Part shown: positions 1 through 8,940 of the stretch, piece after piece
Layout of the letters: each line of letters begins with the position of its first letter
How positions within the stretch are numbered: position 1 is the first letter of the stretch
From: Dyella kyungheensis
GTDB taxonomy: Bacteria > Pseudomonadota > Gammaproteobacteria > Xanthomonadales > Rhodanobacteraceae
Direction of reading: 5' to 3'
DNA: 64,000 nucleotides
Assembly (NCBI RefSeq): GCF_016905005.1
Contig: NZ_JADIKC010000004.1
Span: forward strand, 186,001 to 250,000
Program-made: the position numbers and the translations under genes
The notes under the pieces: model-generated
Told to the model about the DNA's origin: nothing
Seen by the model: the letters and a program-made list of their open reading frames with translations, nothing else
Database searches by the model: none

Positions 1-372
1 GACGCAACGGGTTGTATGTTTTTCGTAGAGTCGTCCGAGGGATCTCCAGTCGGACAATCATCGATCTATAACGTCGATGGGGATTCCGCGGAGGTCGGCC
101 GATTTCTCTCGCAGCCGGAGCTGCGGGGTGCGGGCTTGTTCCGGGAAGCGCTGCTGCTCACATTGTATGCTGCTTTTGATCTCGCTCACCTCAAGCGTGT
201 GCACCTGGAGGTCATCGAGAACAACGATCGTGCCGTTCGCCTGTACAAGTCGGTTGGTTTCGAGACGACGGGTACAACAGATGGCTTACTCCAGATGGAT
301 CTGACGGCAGGGCGATTTGGGCCCATTCGCGATGCCCTGCCGTTTGCAATCACAACACAAGGTTCATTGTAA
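1..372 (+). CDS. GNAT-family N-acetyltransferase, C-terminal part
   Basis: The reading frame is open from base 1, so the gene begins outside the window; the ATG at 16 is probably internal. What remains looks like the second half of a GNAT fold: an acetyl-CoA loop-like stretch (QPELRGAGLFREALL) followed by the typical late segment VIENNDRAVRLYKSVGFE, where the Asn and Tyr are usual GNAT positions. It ends two bases before the ABC permease start, so it is probably co-transcribed with the exporter. In such loci GNAT enzymes often N- or O-acetylate a sugar or nucleotide-sugar precursor; that role is inferred from position only. Substrate unknown. Confidence 0.7.
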   Translation, partial: DATGCMFFVESSEGSPVGQSSIYNVDGDSAEVGRFLSQPELRGAGLFREALLLTLYAAFDLAHLKRVHLEVIENNDRAVRLYKSVGFETTGTTDGLLQMDLTAGRFGPIRDALPFAITTQGSL

Positions 373-374
373 CG

Positions 375-1172
375 ATGAGGCAAACTGGAAATTTCGCGAT
401 CGACTCGTACCAGGCACTGAAACTCTGGCGAGTTTGGTCGCACTTGGCCTTCAACGATCTACGCGGGCGCTTTGCTCGGTCTATGCTGGGCTTTGCCTGG
501 ATCCTGGTCAGCTTTGCCATCTGGGCTGCGGGTGTGGGCCTGATCTATGCGCAGCTATTCCAGTTGGATACCAAGACGTTCGTTCCCTTTCTTACCATCG
601 GCTTCGCGCTCTGGGGGTTCATCTCCAGTAGTTTCGTGGAATCGAGCGGCGCGTTCATCAATGCTGCCGGTTACGTCAAGCAGTTCAATCTTCCGAAGCA
701 GACATACATCTATCGATCGGTGCTTTCGCAGGCCATTACCTTGTCGATGTCGTTGGTGGTCTGCTTCATTATTTTGGCAATATTGGGGGCGCTGACATTC
801 CAGGGCGTCGTCTTTGCGATTCCAGGCGTACTCCTGCTCATCGTGGCTGCGGTTCTGCATGCGTTTCTCAGCGCTTACATCACGCCCTACCTGCGTGATT
901 TCCCCCATGCCATGTCGAGCCTGTTGAACGTGCTGTTCTTCGTTACACCCATCATTTTCCCTGCCGATATGTTGGCGAAAAAGGGCCTGGGACACGTGTA
1001 CCAGTACAACCCGTTCTATTACCTGCTTGAAATGGTTCGCGAGCCGCTACTGCACGGCACCATGCCAGATGCCTCCATCTGGACGGGCGCCATCGCCTAC
1101 GTCGTTGGATTTGGGATCCTGGTGTTGCTGGTGTGCCGTCACCTCGATAAGCGCCTGGTGTACGCACTATGA
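375..1172 (+). CDS. wzm: ABC-2 type polysaccharide export permease (Wzm-like)
   Basis: A 265-residue integral membrane protein with about six hydrophobic segments and a soluble N-terminal amphipathic stretch (ALKLWRVWSHLAFNDLRGRF) typical of O-antigen and capsule exporters. The segment TPIIFPADML and the NPFYYLLEMVREPLL stretch near the C-terminus are characteristic of Wzm/KpsM/TagG-type permeases. It would form the inner-membrane channel that moves a lipid-linked polysaccharide to the periplasm together with the ATPase encoded next. The start ATG follows the GNAT stop by two bases, and its own stop overlaps the wzt ATG in an ATGA, so the pair is translationally coupled. Confidence 0.9.
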   Translation: MRQTGNFAIDSYQALKLWRVWSHLAFNDLRGRFARSMLGFAWILVSFAIWAAGVGLIYAQLFQLDTKTFVPFLTIGFALWGFISSSFVESSGAFINAAGYVKQFNLPKQTYIYRSVLSQAITLSMSLVVCFIILAILGALTFQGVVFAIPGVLLLIVAAVLHAFLSAYITPYLRDFPHAMSSLLNVLFFVTPIIFPADMLAKKGLGHVYQYNPFYYLLEMVREPLLHGTMPDASIWTGAIAYVVGFGILVLLVCRHLDKRLVYAL

Positions 1173-1894
1173 GCGAACCGGTGATCGAATTGAAGGATGT
1201 CGTTGTCGACTATCCCTTGGAAAACAGCTTGGGCATCGCGCGCAAGCTTCTCCGTCGTGGATCTATTCGAAAGAAGCGTGCGCTAAGAGGCCTGACGTTC
1301 TCGATCCATGATGGCGAGCGCGTTGGCATAGTCGGCCACAATGGTGCGGGAAAGAGCACCTTGCTCCGTGTTCTTGCCGGCATCCTGCCACCGTCAAGCG
1401 GCCAGCTTGCCGTGAGAGGGGCCGTAGCGCCGTTGTTCGAGTTCGCCACGGGCTTTGAGATGGAGTTGACGGGGTACGAAAACATCCGAATCAGAGGCCT
1501 TTTGCAGGGGCTGAGCTCACAGCAGATCAAGGATCGAATGCCGGAGATCGCTGAGTTTTCAGAACTTGGCGAAGCACTCTCTCAACCTGTCCGAACCTAC
1601 TCTTCGGGCATGTTTATTCGAATCGCCTTCTCTACGGCTACTTCGATAGACCCGGAGGTTCTGCTTATCGACGAGGCTTTCGGAGCTGGTGACCAGCATT
1701 TTTCCGTGAAATCGGCCAAGCGAATGCGTGAACTCATGGCCAAGGGGCGCGTCTTGGTGTTTACATCTCACAACCTCGATCTCGTAAAGTCGCTTTGCAC
1801 GCGGGTTATTTGGCTGCGCGAAGGGAATATCGTGATGGATGGCCATGCCGACGAGGTTCTTGAGCAATACCGGATCAGTGAGAGCGTGATCTGA
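1169..1894 (+). CDS. wzt: Polysaccharide ABC exporter ATP-binding protein (Wzt-like, short form)
   Basis: Nucleotide-binding subunit of the exporter. Walker A is GHNGAGKST (about residues 56-64), the signature is the degenerate YSSGM (144-148) usual for polysaccharide ATPases, and Walker B is VLLIDEAFGAGD (from about 164). At 241 residues it has only the ATPase domain. The C-terminal carbohydrate-binding domain of O9a-type Wzt proteins, which recognises a capped glycan end, is absent, so chain-length control by terminal-residue recognition is not expected here. Its ATG overlaps the wzm stop by four bases. Confidence 0.92.
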   Translation: MSEPVIELKDVVVDYPLENSLGIARKLLRRGSIRKKRALRGLTFSIHDGERVGIVGHNGAGKSTLLRVLAGILPPSSGQLAVRGAVAPLFEFATGFEMELTGYENIRIRGLLQGLSSQQIKDRMPEIAEFSELGEALSQPVRTYSSGMFIRIAFSTATSIDPEVLLIDEAFGAGDQHFSVKSAKRMRELMAKGRVLVFTSHNLDLVKSLCTRVIWLREGNIVMDGHADEVLEQYRISESVI

Positions 1895-1981
1895 GTTTTA
1901 AGAGGGTGAATACCCCTTGTCCCAATGATGAGGGCGATATTCTGCGGACAGCAGCCGCCCGCACAAATTGCCGAGGCAATA

Positions 1982-4678
1982 ATGTCAAGATTGAAAGTGC
2001 TAGCCGTCGCGGATGGAATGATTCCGTCGGTCGAAATCGTCTTGGCCCGGCCGTTGCAGCACCTTGCTGATCAGGGATTGCTTGAATTTCAACTGGTGTT
2101 GATGGGCGATGCTCGACTGGGCGAAGTTGTCGCTGAGTTTGACCTGCTGCTGCTCATGCGCTGCTGCCAGCCAGAGGCCGTGGCACTGGTGGAAAAAGCG
2201 CGAGCGAGCGGCGTGTCGGTCATCTATGCGATCGACGATGACTTCGAGGCGCTAGATCCGGAGTCTCCGCTTGGGGCGCACTACAAGGCGATTGGCGCCT
2301 GGGAAAACCTGCTGAAGATCTGTTCCAAGTCCTCACAGGTATGGGCGTTCTCTGAGGCGCTTCGGCAAAAGATAGTCAAGGTGCAGCCGCACTGTGTCGT
2401 GCCCGTGGCTATTGCCAATTTCGAGCTTATCGATGGATTAGTCAGCGCGATCCTGCCCGACGATCGCACGGCTAAGGCGGAGCGAAAAGTCATAGGGTAT
2501 GCCGCCTCGACCTATCATTCGGTCGACATTGAGATGATTGCGCCGGTGTTGGAAAGGCTTTTGGCGGAACGCCCGAAGCTGGAACTCGAGTTTGTCCATG
2601 TACGGTGCGAATCCTTGGCAGCGCATCCACGGGTGACTCATTTCGGTTCCCTGCCCAGCGTTCGTGAATTGTATGGTTTTGTTCTGTCTCGCAACTGGGA
2701 TGTTGGCCTTGCGCCACTGATGCGATCGGCCGCCAACGATGCCAAGACGGATAACAAATACCGGGAATACGGTTCGCTCAATATTCCGGCCGTGTACTCA
2801 GATGCTCCACCGTACTGGGGTTCGGTTATCCATGAATACAACGGGGCGATTGCATCGGACGCTCAAGGTTGGTACGCCTCACTCTGCAATTTGCTGGACG
2901 ATTCAGCGCTGGCGTCGTCTATCGCCCGTCATGCGCGCGAGGATGTTGAGCGGCGCTACAGCATAGAGGTCGTCGCCTCTCGATACTTTGGCTTGATGGG
3001 GGCGGCTATGAGCGTCCCATGCAGGATTCTTGTTCTCGCGGCTGATATCCCCACGACCGACATAGACGTCGTGCGCCCTTACTCGCGACTCGAGGCCGAA
3101 GGGGCCATCGTGTTTCGCGTGATGACAGCGGACAGCGTGTCGCCCGAAGACATGGCCTGGGCCCAGTTGCTGGTGGTTGTTCGTGACGTGACGGCGGACG
3201 CCATTCGTGTGGCTCAGGATGCGAGGGAGAGGTTCGTCATTCCGGTAATCTTTTCGTGGGACGATGATTTCTTCGCTATGCCCTCAAGCTTTGGCGAGTT
3301 GTCGGACTACTATCATGCGCCAACGACAATTGCGGCGTTGAAGGAAATGCTGACAAAGGCCGATCTGGTCAAGGCGTCGACGGCTCGATTGGCGGCCAGA
3401 TCGCGCGAGTACAGCCGGAACGTCGTCCAGATTCCCTATGGGTTCGATTTCTCGCAGCTCGCGGGCGTCACACCACGACATCGCGAGGAATCGACCGTCA
3501 CAATCGGCTTCTTTGGATCGTTTAGCCACGTGCGAGCGCTCGACATAGTGTTGAGTGCGCTAAAGCGAGTTTCCGTGGCAGCGCCTCATGTGCGCTTCCA
3601 ATTCTTCGGGCCCCAGAGCGACGAATTGACCGCACTTCAGAACGTGCGCTTCATTCCTTATAACCACTCGTCTACCGAGTCGTTGCGGGATCTTGCCGCT
3701 CTCGGATGGGATATCGGGCTTGCGCCGCTAGAGGACAACGAATTCAACCGCGCCAAGTTGCCAACGAAATATCGTGACTACGGTGCCTGCCATATCGCTG
3801 GTGTGTACAGCAAACTTGACCCTTTCGAGGCCGTCGTCATGGAGGGGCAAACGGGCCTACTCGTCGACAACACGGAAGAGGCCTGGTTTGAGGCCATCAT
3901 GTCGCTTGTGACCGATGCGACCAAAAGGCGGAACATGGCTGCCGCCGCGCATGCGCATGTCCGCGCAGAGCTGAGTCTCGATCAGGCCGTGGAGGCGTGG
4001 CGGGGGCTTCTGGCGAGCTTTTTCGCAGACGAAAGCGATAGTAAGGCGGCGGTTACCTACAAGCGCAAGCTTCAAGCTCTGGAGAGCCGAGTTGAACGAT
4101 TGACGAGTCAGATTGAAGGACTCAAGCGGGCGTCCCGAATCCTCTTGAGCGAGCGCACGCGCCCCCTAGGCAGGAGTTTTGGCGATCGCATCCGGCGACG
4201 TTTCTTGCGCATGGTGCCGCGCTGGGAGGGCTTGCCGGTGGCGTGCCCGGGTGCGGACATTGCGGCTTTTGCCGCCCAGGCATCTTGTGACGATCAAGTG
4301 ATCCCGATCGCGTCGATCAATCTAAGTGCCAACTTGCAACATGTAGCGTTCCTGGAATATCCGATTCATCCACTCCCGGTGGCCGGAACCATCGTGCAGG
4401 TCGCACTGGCCGCCACCGTGCCAAGTCTCGACGGCGTATTCGGGCTGGAGATCGTCAACCATGCAGACGAAATCGTCTTTCATGCGACGCAATCCATCGC
4501 GCATATCAACCCGAATCTTATTGCCGAATTCAATGTCGGAAAACTGCAGGTTGGGCAATCAAACTGGCGTCTACGCTTCTTTGTGCGCGGTTCGGAAAGC
4601 CCGGTATTCCTGTATCAATGGCAGGATGGCGCCGTAAAGGGTGGCCGCCGAGTGCTATTTCGCATTGCCGAGGAATAG
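1982..4678 (+). CDS. Large glycosyltransferase with two tandem GT-B-like domains
   Basis: About 898 residues. Two copies of the same domain lie in tandem (roughly 1-345 and 345-690). Each ends with a matching signature: WDVGLAPL, then an Asn/Ala/Lys stretch, KYREYG and VYSD in the first; WDIGLAPL, AKLPTKYRDYG and VYSKL in the second. These resemble GT4-type nucleotide-sugar-binding halves. A short coiled coil (about 695-730) and a beta-rich C-terminal region with no recognised family follow; that region could bind glycan. ATG 1982 is preferred to an in-frame ATG at 1925 because GAGG sits five bases upstream. Probably assembles O-antigen sugars in the cytoplasm; donor and linkage unknown. Confidence 0.8.
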   Translation: MSRLKVLAVADGMIPSVEIVLARPLQHLADQGLLEFQLVLMGDARLGEVVAEFDLLLLMRCCQPEAVALVEKARASGVSVIYAIDDDFEALDPESPLGAHYKAIGAWENLLKICSKSSQVWAFSEALRQKIVKVQPHCVVPVAIANFELIDGLVSAILPDDRTAKAERKVIGYAASTYHSVDIEMIAPVLERLLAERPKLELEFVHVRCESLAAHPRVTHFGSLPSVRELYGFVLSRNWDVGLAPLMRSAANDAKTDNKYREYGSLNIPAVYSDAPPYWGSVIHEYNGAIASDAQGWYASLCNLLDDSALASSIARHAREDVERRYSIEVVASRYFGLMGAAMSVPCRILVLAADIPTTDIDVVRPYSRLEAEGAIVFRVMTADSVSPEDMAWAQLLVVVRDVTADAIRVAQDARERFVIPVIFSWDDDFFAMPSSFGELSDYYHAPTTIAALKEMLTKADLVKASTARLAARSREYSRNVVQIPYGFDFSQLAGVTPRHREESTVTIGFFGSFSHVRALDIVLSALKRVSVAAPHVRFQFFGPQSDELTALQNVRFIPYNHSSTESLRDLAALGWDIGLAPLEDNEFNRAKLPTKYRDYGACHIAGVYSKLDPFEAVVMEGQTGLLVDNTEEAWFEAIMSLVTDATKRRNMAAAAHAHVRAELSLDQAVEAWRGLLASFFADESDSKAAVTYKRKLQALESRVERLTSQIEGLKRASRILLSERTRPLGRSFGDRIRRRFLRMVPRWEGLPVACPGADIAAFAAQASCDDQVIPIASINLSANLQHVAFLEYPIHPLPVAGTIVQVALAATVPSLDGVFGLEIVNHADEIVFHATQSIAHINPNLIAEFNVGKLQVGQSNWRLRFFVRGSESPVFLYQWQDGAVKGGRRVLFRIAEE

Positions 4679-4734
4679 CCGCCTCGAGGCCGCTGCTGCT
4701 GCAAGCAGAGTACATTTGATGGGTGAGCTTTTCC

Positions 4735-7263
4735 ATGAATGAAACCAAGGTTTCGGTCTTTCTTCCGACTTATGCTCGATTCAAAAGCGGTCATCTGGAA
4801 AGGGCCATCCAGAGCGTATTGGCTCAGTCCTGGTCCAACTTCGAGCTACTGGTAATCGATGACGGATCGATCGATGGCACTGCGGAATACGTCGAGCGGT
4901 GCGCTAGTTCAGATCCACGGGTCAAGCACATCAGGTTGGAAAAGAATACCGGCCTGCCTGCCTATGCCTTGGCCAAGGGCTTTGCACACGCAAACGGCCA
5001 ATACCTGGCATGGATGTTCGACGACTGCGAATTGCGGCCGACACATCTGCAGAACTTGATGAAGGCGCTGTTGGAGAATCCTGTTTGGGGCATGGTGTAC
5101 GCACGGGCAGAGCTCAACCTAAGCGGTGAAAAAAATCATGACCTAGGCGCGCCTTTTGATGCCGCAAGACTGGCGTCGGGGGACAACTTCATTCCTAACG
5201 TTTGCGTGGTGCTACCTCGCTCAACGATTGAGCGCGTCGGTTGGTACGATCCGCATGTACTTCTTAAACGGCTTTGCGATTGGGATCTCTGGCATCGAAT
5301 TTCGCAGGTCTATGAGGTCGGTTTTGTGGATGAGGTCCTGGCAACCGAGTACGGGTTCGGGTTGGTTGGTTCCCTTGGGCGGGCGAGTGACCTGGAACGC
5401 GATTTGGTCATGCGTTACGCGGCGACGATGCGCAACGAACGACTAATGCCGAACGAGCTTTCCTACGAGGATGGTTTTCGTCGCGACCTTGGATTTGATC
5501 TGAATAACGATGAGGCCAGCCGCCTAGAGTTGTCCTTCTTTGGGCATGCATTCAGCACGCTGGACGTGCCGCGAGCAGTAGACTTCGCCCGGCGTCTTGC
5601 CGCCATCGATGTTCTCCATGGAGACATCCGTCGTTTTGCCAGGCAGCAGGGTGCGCCTGCGACATCGGACGCGGAATTGCTGTTCGTTGCCTCGAAGGGA
5701 TATGCGCAATGGCGCCTAGCGCGCAATGCGGAGGCCATTATCGATTGCGAGCTACGGGTCCGACACTTGCTGGATGTCGCAGATCAACGCATGGCTCTAA
5801 TCGAAATCCAGCAGGGGGAGATCAAAGCTGTTCGCGAAGAGGTCATGACGGTTCGCGAAAGCGAGCAGCAACTGGTCGAGCATCTTCGCATTTACCGTGA
5901 TGCTGCTGATCAGCGCATGGAACTGTTGCATGCCGCGCGGCAAGAGGTCGATAGCAGCCGTGCTCTTGCCGATCAGCGAGAGGGCCAACTGCAGGTCTTC
6001 CAACAAGAGCTGGAAGATCTGAAGGAGTACGCGAGCAACCGGCAGGCAGAGATTGTTGAGCTTCGTCAGCGTTGCTACAAATACCGCTATAACGATGGCT
6101 TCAATCTCATCGCCGATGGGGAAATTCCAACTACGGCCATTGTCCGGCAGGTCCTGACAAGGTTGGTCGGCGCAGCCGAGGTCCATACCAGCGTCGGTCA
6201 GCAGTTTGATGCAAAGACGTTGGCTGCGCGTGCCACGATCTTCTCACGAGCATTTGATCCGGCATTGGCGCGCCTTCCTAGGCTTATTCGTCGAGCAGGC
6301 GGACGGTACGCGCTGTATCTCGACGACAATTTTTGGGAGTGCGATGCCACGCCCGAATTACAGGCGTTCTTTGCTGCTCCATCTCGATTGCATGCGTTGG
6401 ACGAGTTTGTTCGGCATGCGACGGTCGTCGTGGTCAACTCCGGGTTCCTGGCAGAGCGCATGCGACGGCGTTTTCCCGCGTTGAATATCAGCGTGGTTCC
6501 CGCGCATTTCGATTTCTCGCTAATCGCCGATGAGCCTCCTGCAGCCATCACAAGCGATGCACCGCTGCGAGTCGGATACGCTGGCACGACCCGCGGTGCG
6601 GCGTTTGATGCTGCTGTCGAGGCGATTCGCCGTCTGCTGGCCAAATACCCAGGTCGCATTGAATTCGAATTCATCGGTTTCGTCCCCGAGGCATTGCGTG
6701 ATCTGGACGGCGTGACCGTCATCGATGGACATGCCGATTACGGTCAATTCCTCGAGCTAAAGCAGGCGCGTCGCTGGCATGTGGGCCTGGCCCCGTTGCT
6801 CAGTAGTCCTTTTGCGCAGGCCAAGACCAACAACAAGTATCGCGAGTACGGGGCACTGGGCATTGCTGGCATTTACAGCAACGTCGAGCCGTACGCGAGT
6901 TCCGTCGATAATGGCGTGGATGGCTTGTTGGTCGACGATTCGGTCGATGCATGGTTTGGTGCAATCGAGCGTTTGCTGTTGGACCGGGAGGCCTGTGTAC
7001 GCATGGGGCGTCGCGCACGTATGCAGGTTCGCGAGCGACATGATGTGGATCGCGTAGCGGCGATGTGGAACGAGACGCTTTCGGCTGCACAACTGCGTGC
7101 CATTGAGGATAGGTGGTTTATACGCATTCAGTTTGCGTGGTTGCTTTGGCGCGGTCGTCAACGGGTGCGCGTGAAAGGCCATGCTGATTTTGTGCGCCAA
7201 CATGGTTGGGTTGCTTTTGTGCGCCATGTGGCGCATCGCGCTACGTCGCGCAAAGTGGATTGA
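4735..7263 (+). CDS. Bifunctional glycosyltransferase: GT2 domain, coiled coil, GT-B-like domain
   Basis: About 842 residues. The N-terminal 230 residues are a GT-A/GT2 domain (VSVFLPTYARF; VIDDGSIDGT; acidic FDD where the DxD motif lies). A long charged coiled coil spans about 345-435. The C-terminal part (about 450-820) is a third copy of the domain found twice in the preceding gene, with WHVGLAPL, AKTNNKYREYG and IYSNV. ATG 4735 is preferred over GTG 4723 because GGTGA lies eight bases upstream. Likely transfers two sugars in succession during O-chain synthesis, the coiled coil acting as spacer or oligomerisation rod; this is inference. The gene converges on the methyltransferase downstream. 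Confidence 0.8.
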   Translation: MNETKVSVFLPTYARFKSGHLERAIQSVLAQSWSNFELLVIDDGSIDGTAEYVERCASSDPRVKHIRLEKNTGLPAYALAKGFAHANGQYLAWMFDDCELRPTHLQNLMKALLENPVWGMVYARAELNLSGEKNHDLGAPFDAARLASGDNFIPNVCVVLPRSTIERVGWYDPHVLLKRLCDWDLWHRISQVYEVGFVDEVLATEYGFGLVGSLGRASDLERDLVMRYAATMRNERLMPNELSYEDGFRRDLGFDLNNDEASRLELSFFGHAFSTLDVPRAVDFARRLAAIDVLHGDIRRFARQQGAPATSDAELLFVASKGYAQWRLARNAEAIIDCELRVRHLLDVADQRMALIEIQQGEIKAVREEVMTVRESEQQLVEHLRIYRDAADQRMELLHAARQEVDSSRALADQREGQLQVFQQELEDLKEYASNRQAEIVELRQRCYKYRYNDGFNLIADGEIPTTAIVRQVLTRLVGAAEVHTSVGQQFDAKTLAARATIFSRAFDPALARLPRLIRRAGGRYALYLDDNFWECDATPELQAFFAAPSRLHALDEFVRHATVVVVNSGFLAERMRRRFPALNISVVPAHFDFSLIADEPPAAITSDAPLRVGYAGTTRGAAFDAAVEAIRRLLAKYPGRIEFEFIGFVPEALRDLDGVTVIDGHADYGQFLELKQARRWHVGLAPLLSSPFAQAKTNNKYREYGALGIAGIYSNVEPYASSVDNGVDGLLVDDSVDAWFGAIERLLLDREACVRMGRRARMQVRERHDVDRVAAMWNETLSAAQLRAIEDRWFIRIQFAWLLWRGRQRVRVKGHADFVRQHGWVAFVRHVAHRATSRKVD

Positions 7264-7281
7264 TGCCGCTAGCGGCGGCAT
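7263..7281. terminator. Hairpin between convergent genes, terminator-like
   Basis: A 7-bp perfect stem (7263-7269 with 7275-7281, five-base loop) starts at the stop codon of the glycosyltransferase gene. A second small hairpin (7318-7322 with 7329-7333) lies just beyond the end of the opposing methyltransferase gene. Neither has a clear U-tract, so termination is plausible from position but not certain. Confidence 0.4.
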
Positions 7282-7335
7282 GGGCTGGAAGCGCAATCAA
7301 TTCAGGTCGGCCGAACGATGGTCAATTAACCATCG

Positions 7336-8466
7336 TCAATTAGATGCCCTTAATCTGCGCAAATGGGTGACTATTCGCCGCAGGGGCTCAGTGAGACGCC
7401 AGCTGGAGGAGGCGTGCAATTCGGCCATAGCTTCCTCGAGCTGTCGAATCCTCAGATTGGCGACATTCAACCTTGTATCGACGGGTGCGGGCTCGGCCTC
7501 GACGCCATCATGCGGATGTTTGGCATCGACTGACTGAGCATCCGGCTCCGCCGCCCGCTTGCTTTCCAGTTCCGCGTCATATCTGAGCGCGGACGTGACG
7601 GCTGCCTCATCGAGAACGCGCCGCAAGATCGAATTCCGAATTGCTTCGTAGTTGGCTGGCCGTAGGGTGTGAGTAGATGTTGTCGCCCTGAGGTGTACGT
7701 AGAACTCGTTGCCGGCCGTCTCTGAAATTTCCACCAATTCGAAAGGAATAAGCCCTAGATATGCAGAGTCTCGTATCAGCAGTTCAAACGACGCGGGAGT
7801 GAAGACCCAGCAATGAGTGTCCAGATACGGCGGATCCTTCTGTTGGCGGCGATCCAGCCATTGCTGAAAGGCGGTGTCCAAGTTAAAGATGGCCGAGACC
7901 ATGGACGGCTGCACCTTGCAATGAAAGCTGGAAACGCTTTGCTTGCCGTCGTCATATTGCGCAAATGTTGTATCGAATTCGAATCGCTGAGCAAATGTCG
8001 GGCGATTGCGCTCTTCCAGAGAGGCTTCAATCCATTCCGCAAGTTTCGTCAGCGGCCGGAAATAGTCAAAGCAGGCGCGCCTGTCGGGAACGGCCATTGA
8101 GATGATGCCGCCTTGCTTCAAGACTCGGCCGCAACCTTGAAAGAAGCGAATCGGATTCGGCATGTGCTCGACATTATGCGATGAAACAACGTAGTCGAAC
8201 GTGCCCAATTGATGTCGCCGCTTTACGAGTTCGCTGATATCCGTTGAGGAGCCAAGCAGATCGACCTCTTCAATTCGGTCAATGTCCTCCGGAGGTCGTC
8301 TCACGTCTTCCGAAGCTCTTCTCTTCAGAGTATCGGTGTCTGCAATGTCGAGTGCTAGGCACTGATAACCATCGCGTTTCGGTGCAAGCGGGCCAAACCA
8401 GGGGCCTATTTCAATTCCGCGTTGCTCTTTTGCGATGTACTTGAGGATCGAATCACGTCTGTCCAT
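7336..8466 (-). CDS. Class I SAM-dependent methyltransferase of the polysaccharide locus
   Basis: 376 residues. Motif I is RGIEIGPWFGP, followed by a LALDIAD acidic loop and the DYVVSSHNVEHMPNP segment typical of Methyltransf_11-like enzymes. The last 100 residues are a charged linker and a coiled-coil tail containing SSSWRLTEPLRRI, a motif often seen at the end of O-antigen glycosyltransferases and methyltransferases and thought to aid assembly at the membrane. GGAGTAGGCC precedes the ATG. A glycan-modifying or chain-capping methyltransferase is likely; the absence of a carbohydrate-binding Wzt domain means capping is not directly supported. Confidence 0.8.
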   Translation of the reverse strand: MDRRDSILKYIAKEQRGIEIGPWFGPLAPKRDGYQCLALDIADTDTLKRRASEDVRRPPEDIDRIEEVDLLGSSTDISELVKRRHQLGTFDYVVSSHNVEHMPNPIRFFQGCGRVLKQGGIISMAVPDRRACFDYFRPLTKLAEWIEASLEERNRPTFAQRFEFDTTFAQYDDGKQSVSSFHCKVQPSMVSAIFNLDTAFQQWLDRRQQKDPPYLDTHCWVFTPASFELLIRDSAYLGLIPFELVEISETAGNEFYVHLRATTSTHTLRPANYEAIRNSILRRVLDEAAVTSALRYDAELESKRAAEPDAQSVDAKHPHDGVEAEPAPVDTRLNVANLRIRQLEEAMAELHASSSWRLTEPLRRIVTHLRRLRASN

Positions 8467-8888
8467 GGCCTACTCCATAGGCAAGGTGGATGTGTTCTAT
8501 CGAAACAATGAGATCGCAATTTCAGAATCCCGACACTAGCCGGTAGTAAATGGTCTAAGTGTGTGGCACTTGTCGGGATTTCGGCATCCGATTGATGCGT
8601 CACCCCGTAATCTGGATAGTCCTGTCCGAAGGTATCACCGGATAAGCGAGGCTGGCCAGTACGCTGAAGCTCTGGTTTGCCGTTGTTGAGCGATTTTGAG
8701 GGAGGTCCTGGCAGGCTGGCATCTGTCAGATGCCGAGTCAGAGTCTGTCTCTGGATTGCTCAAGCGGCCTGGCGTCGAGCCGCGCTGCGTCTACAGTATC
8801 GAGGGCAATCTACTGCATGCTAATGGGCCGGACTGCAAAGCATCGGCAATAGTTGGAGAGCGGATGTGCAGGAACGCCGACGCAGTGG
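8467..8888. other. Non-coding boundary between polysaccharide locus and etf operon
   Basis: No convincing gene. Short open frames here have no recognisable motif or ribosome-binding site. Two structures are visible: a 10-bp inverted repeat (AATCCCGACA at 8526-8535, complement at 8571-8580) and a near-perfect palindrome at 8718-8734 (GGCATCTG-T-CAGATGCC). They could be the remains of a mobile element at the edge of a variable locus, but no transposase fragment was recognised. Confidence 0.4.
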
Positions 8889-8922
8889 GCGAGGCGTACT
8901 CAGTTACACGAGTACGCCTCGC
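8889..8922 (-). terminator. Strong hairpin after etfA
   Basis: A perfect 13-bp stem (8889-8901 with 8910-8922) and an 8-base loop lie about 18 bases beyond the etfA stop codon on the minus strand. There is no T-run after the stem, so it may be an mRNA 3'-end stabiliser or a weak terminator rather than a classical intrinsic terminator. Confidence 0.6.
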
Positions 8923-8940
8923 GCGTGCGAGCCAAAGCTC

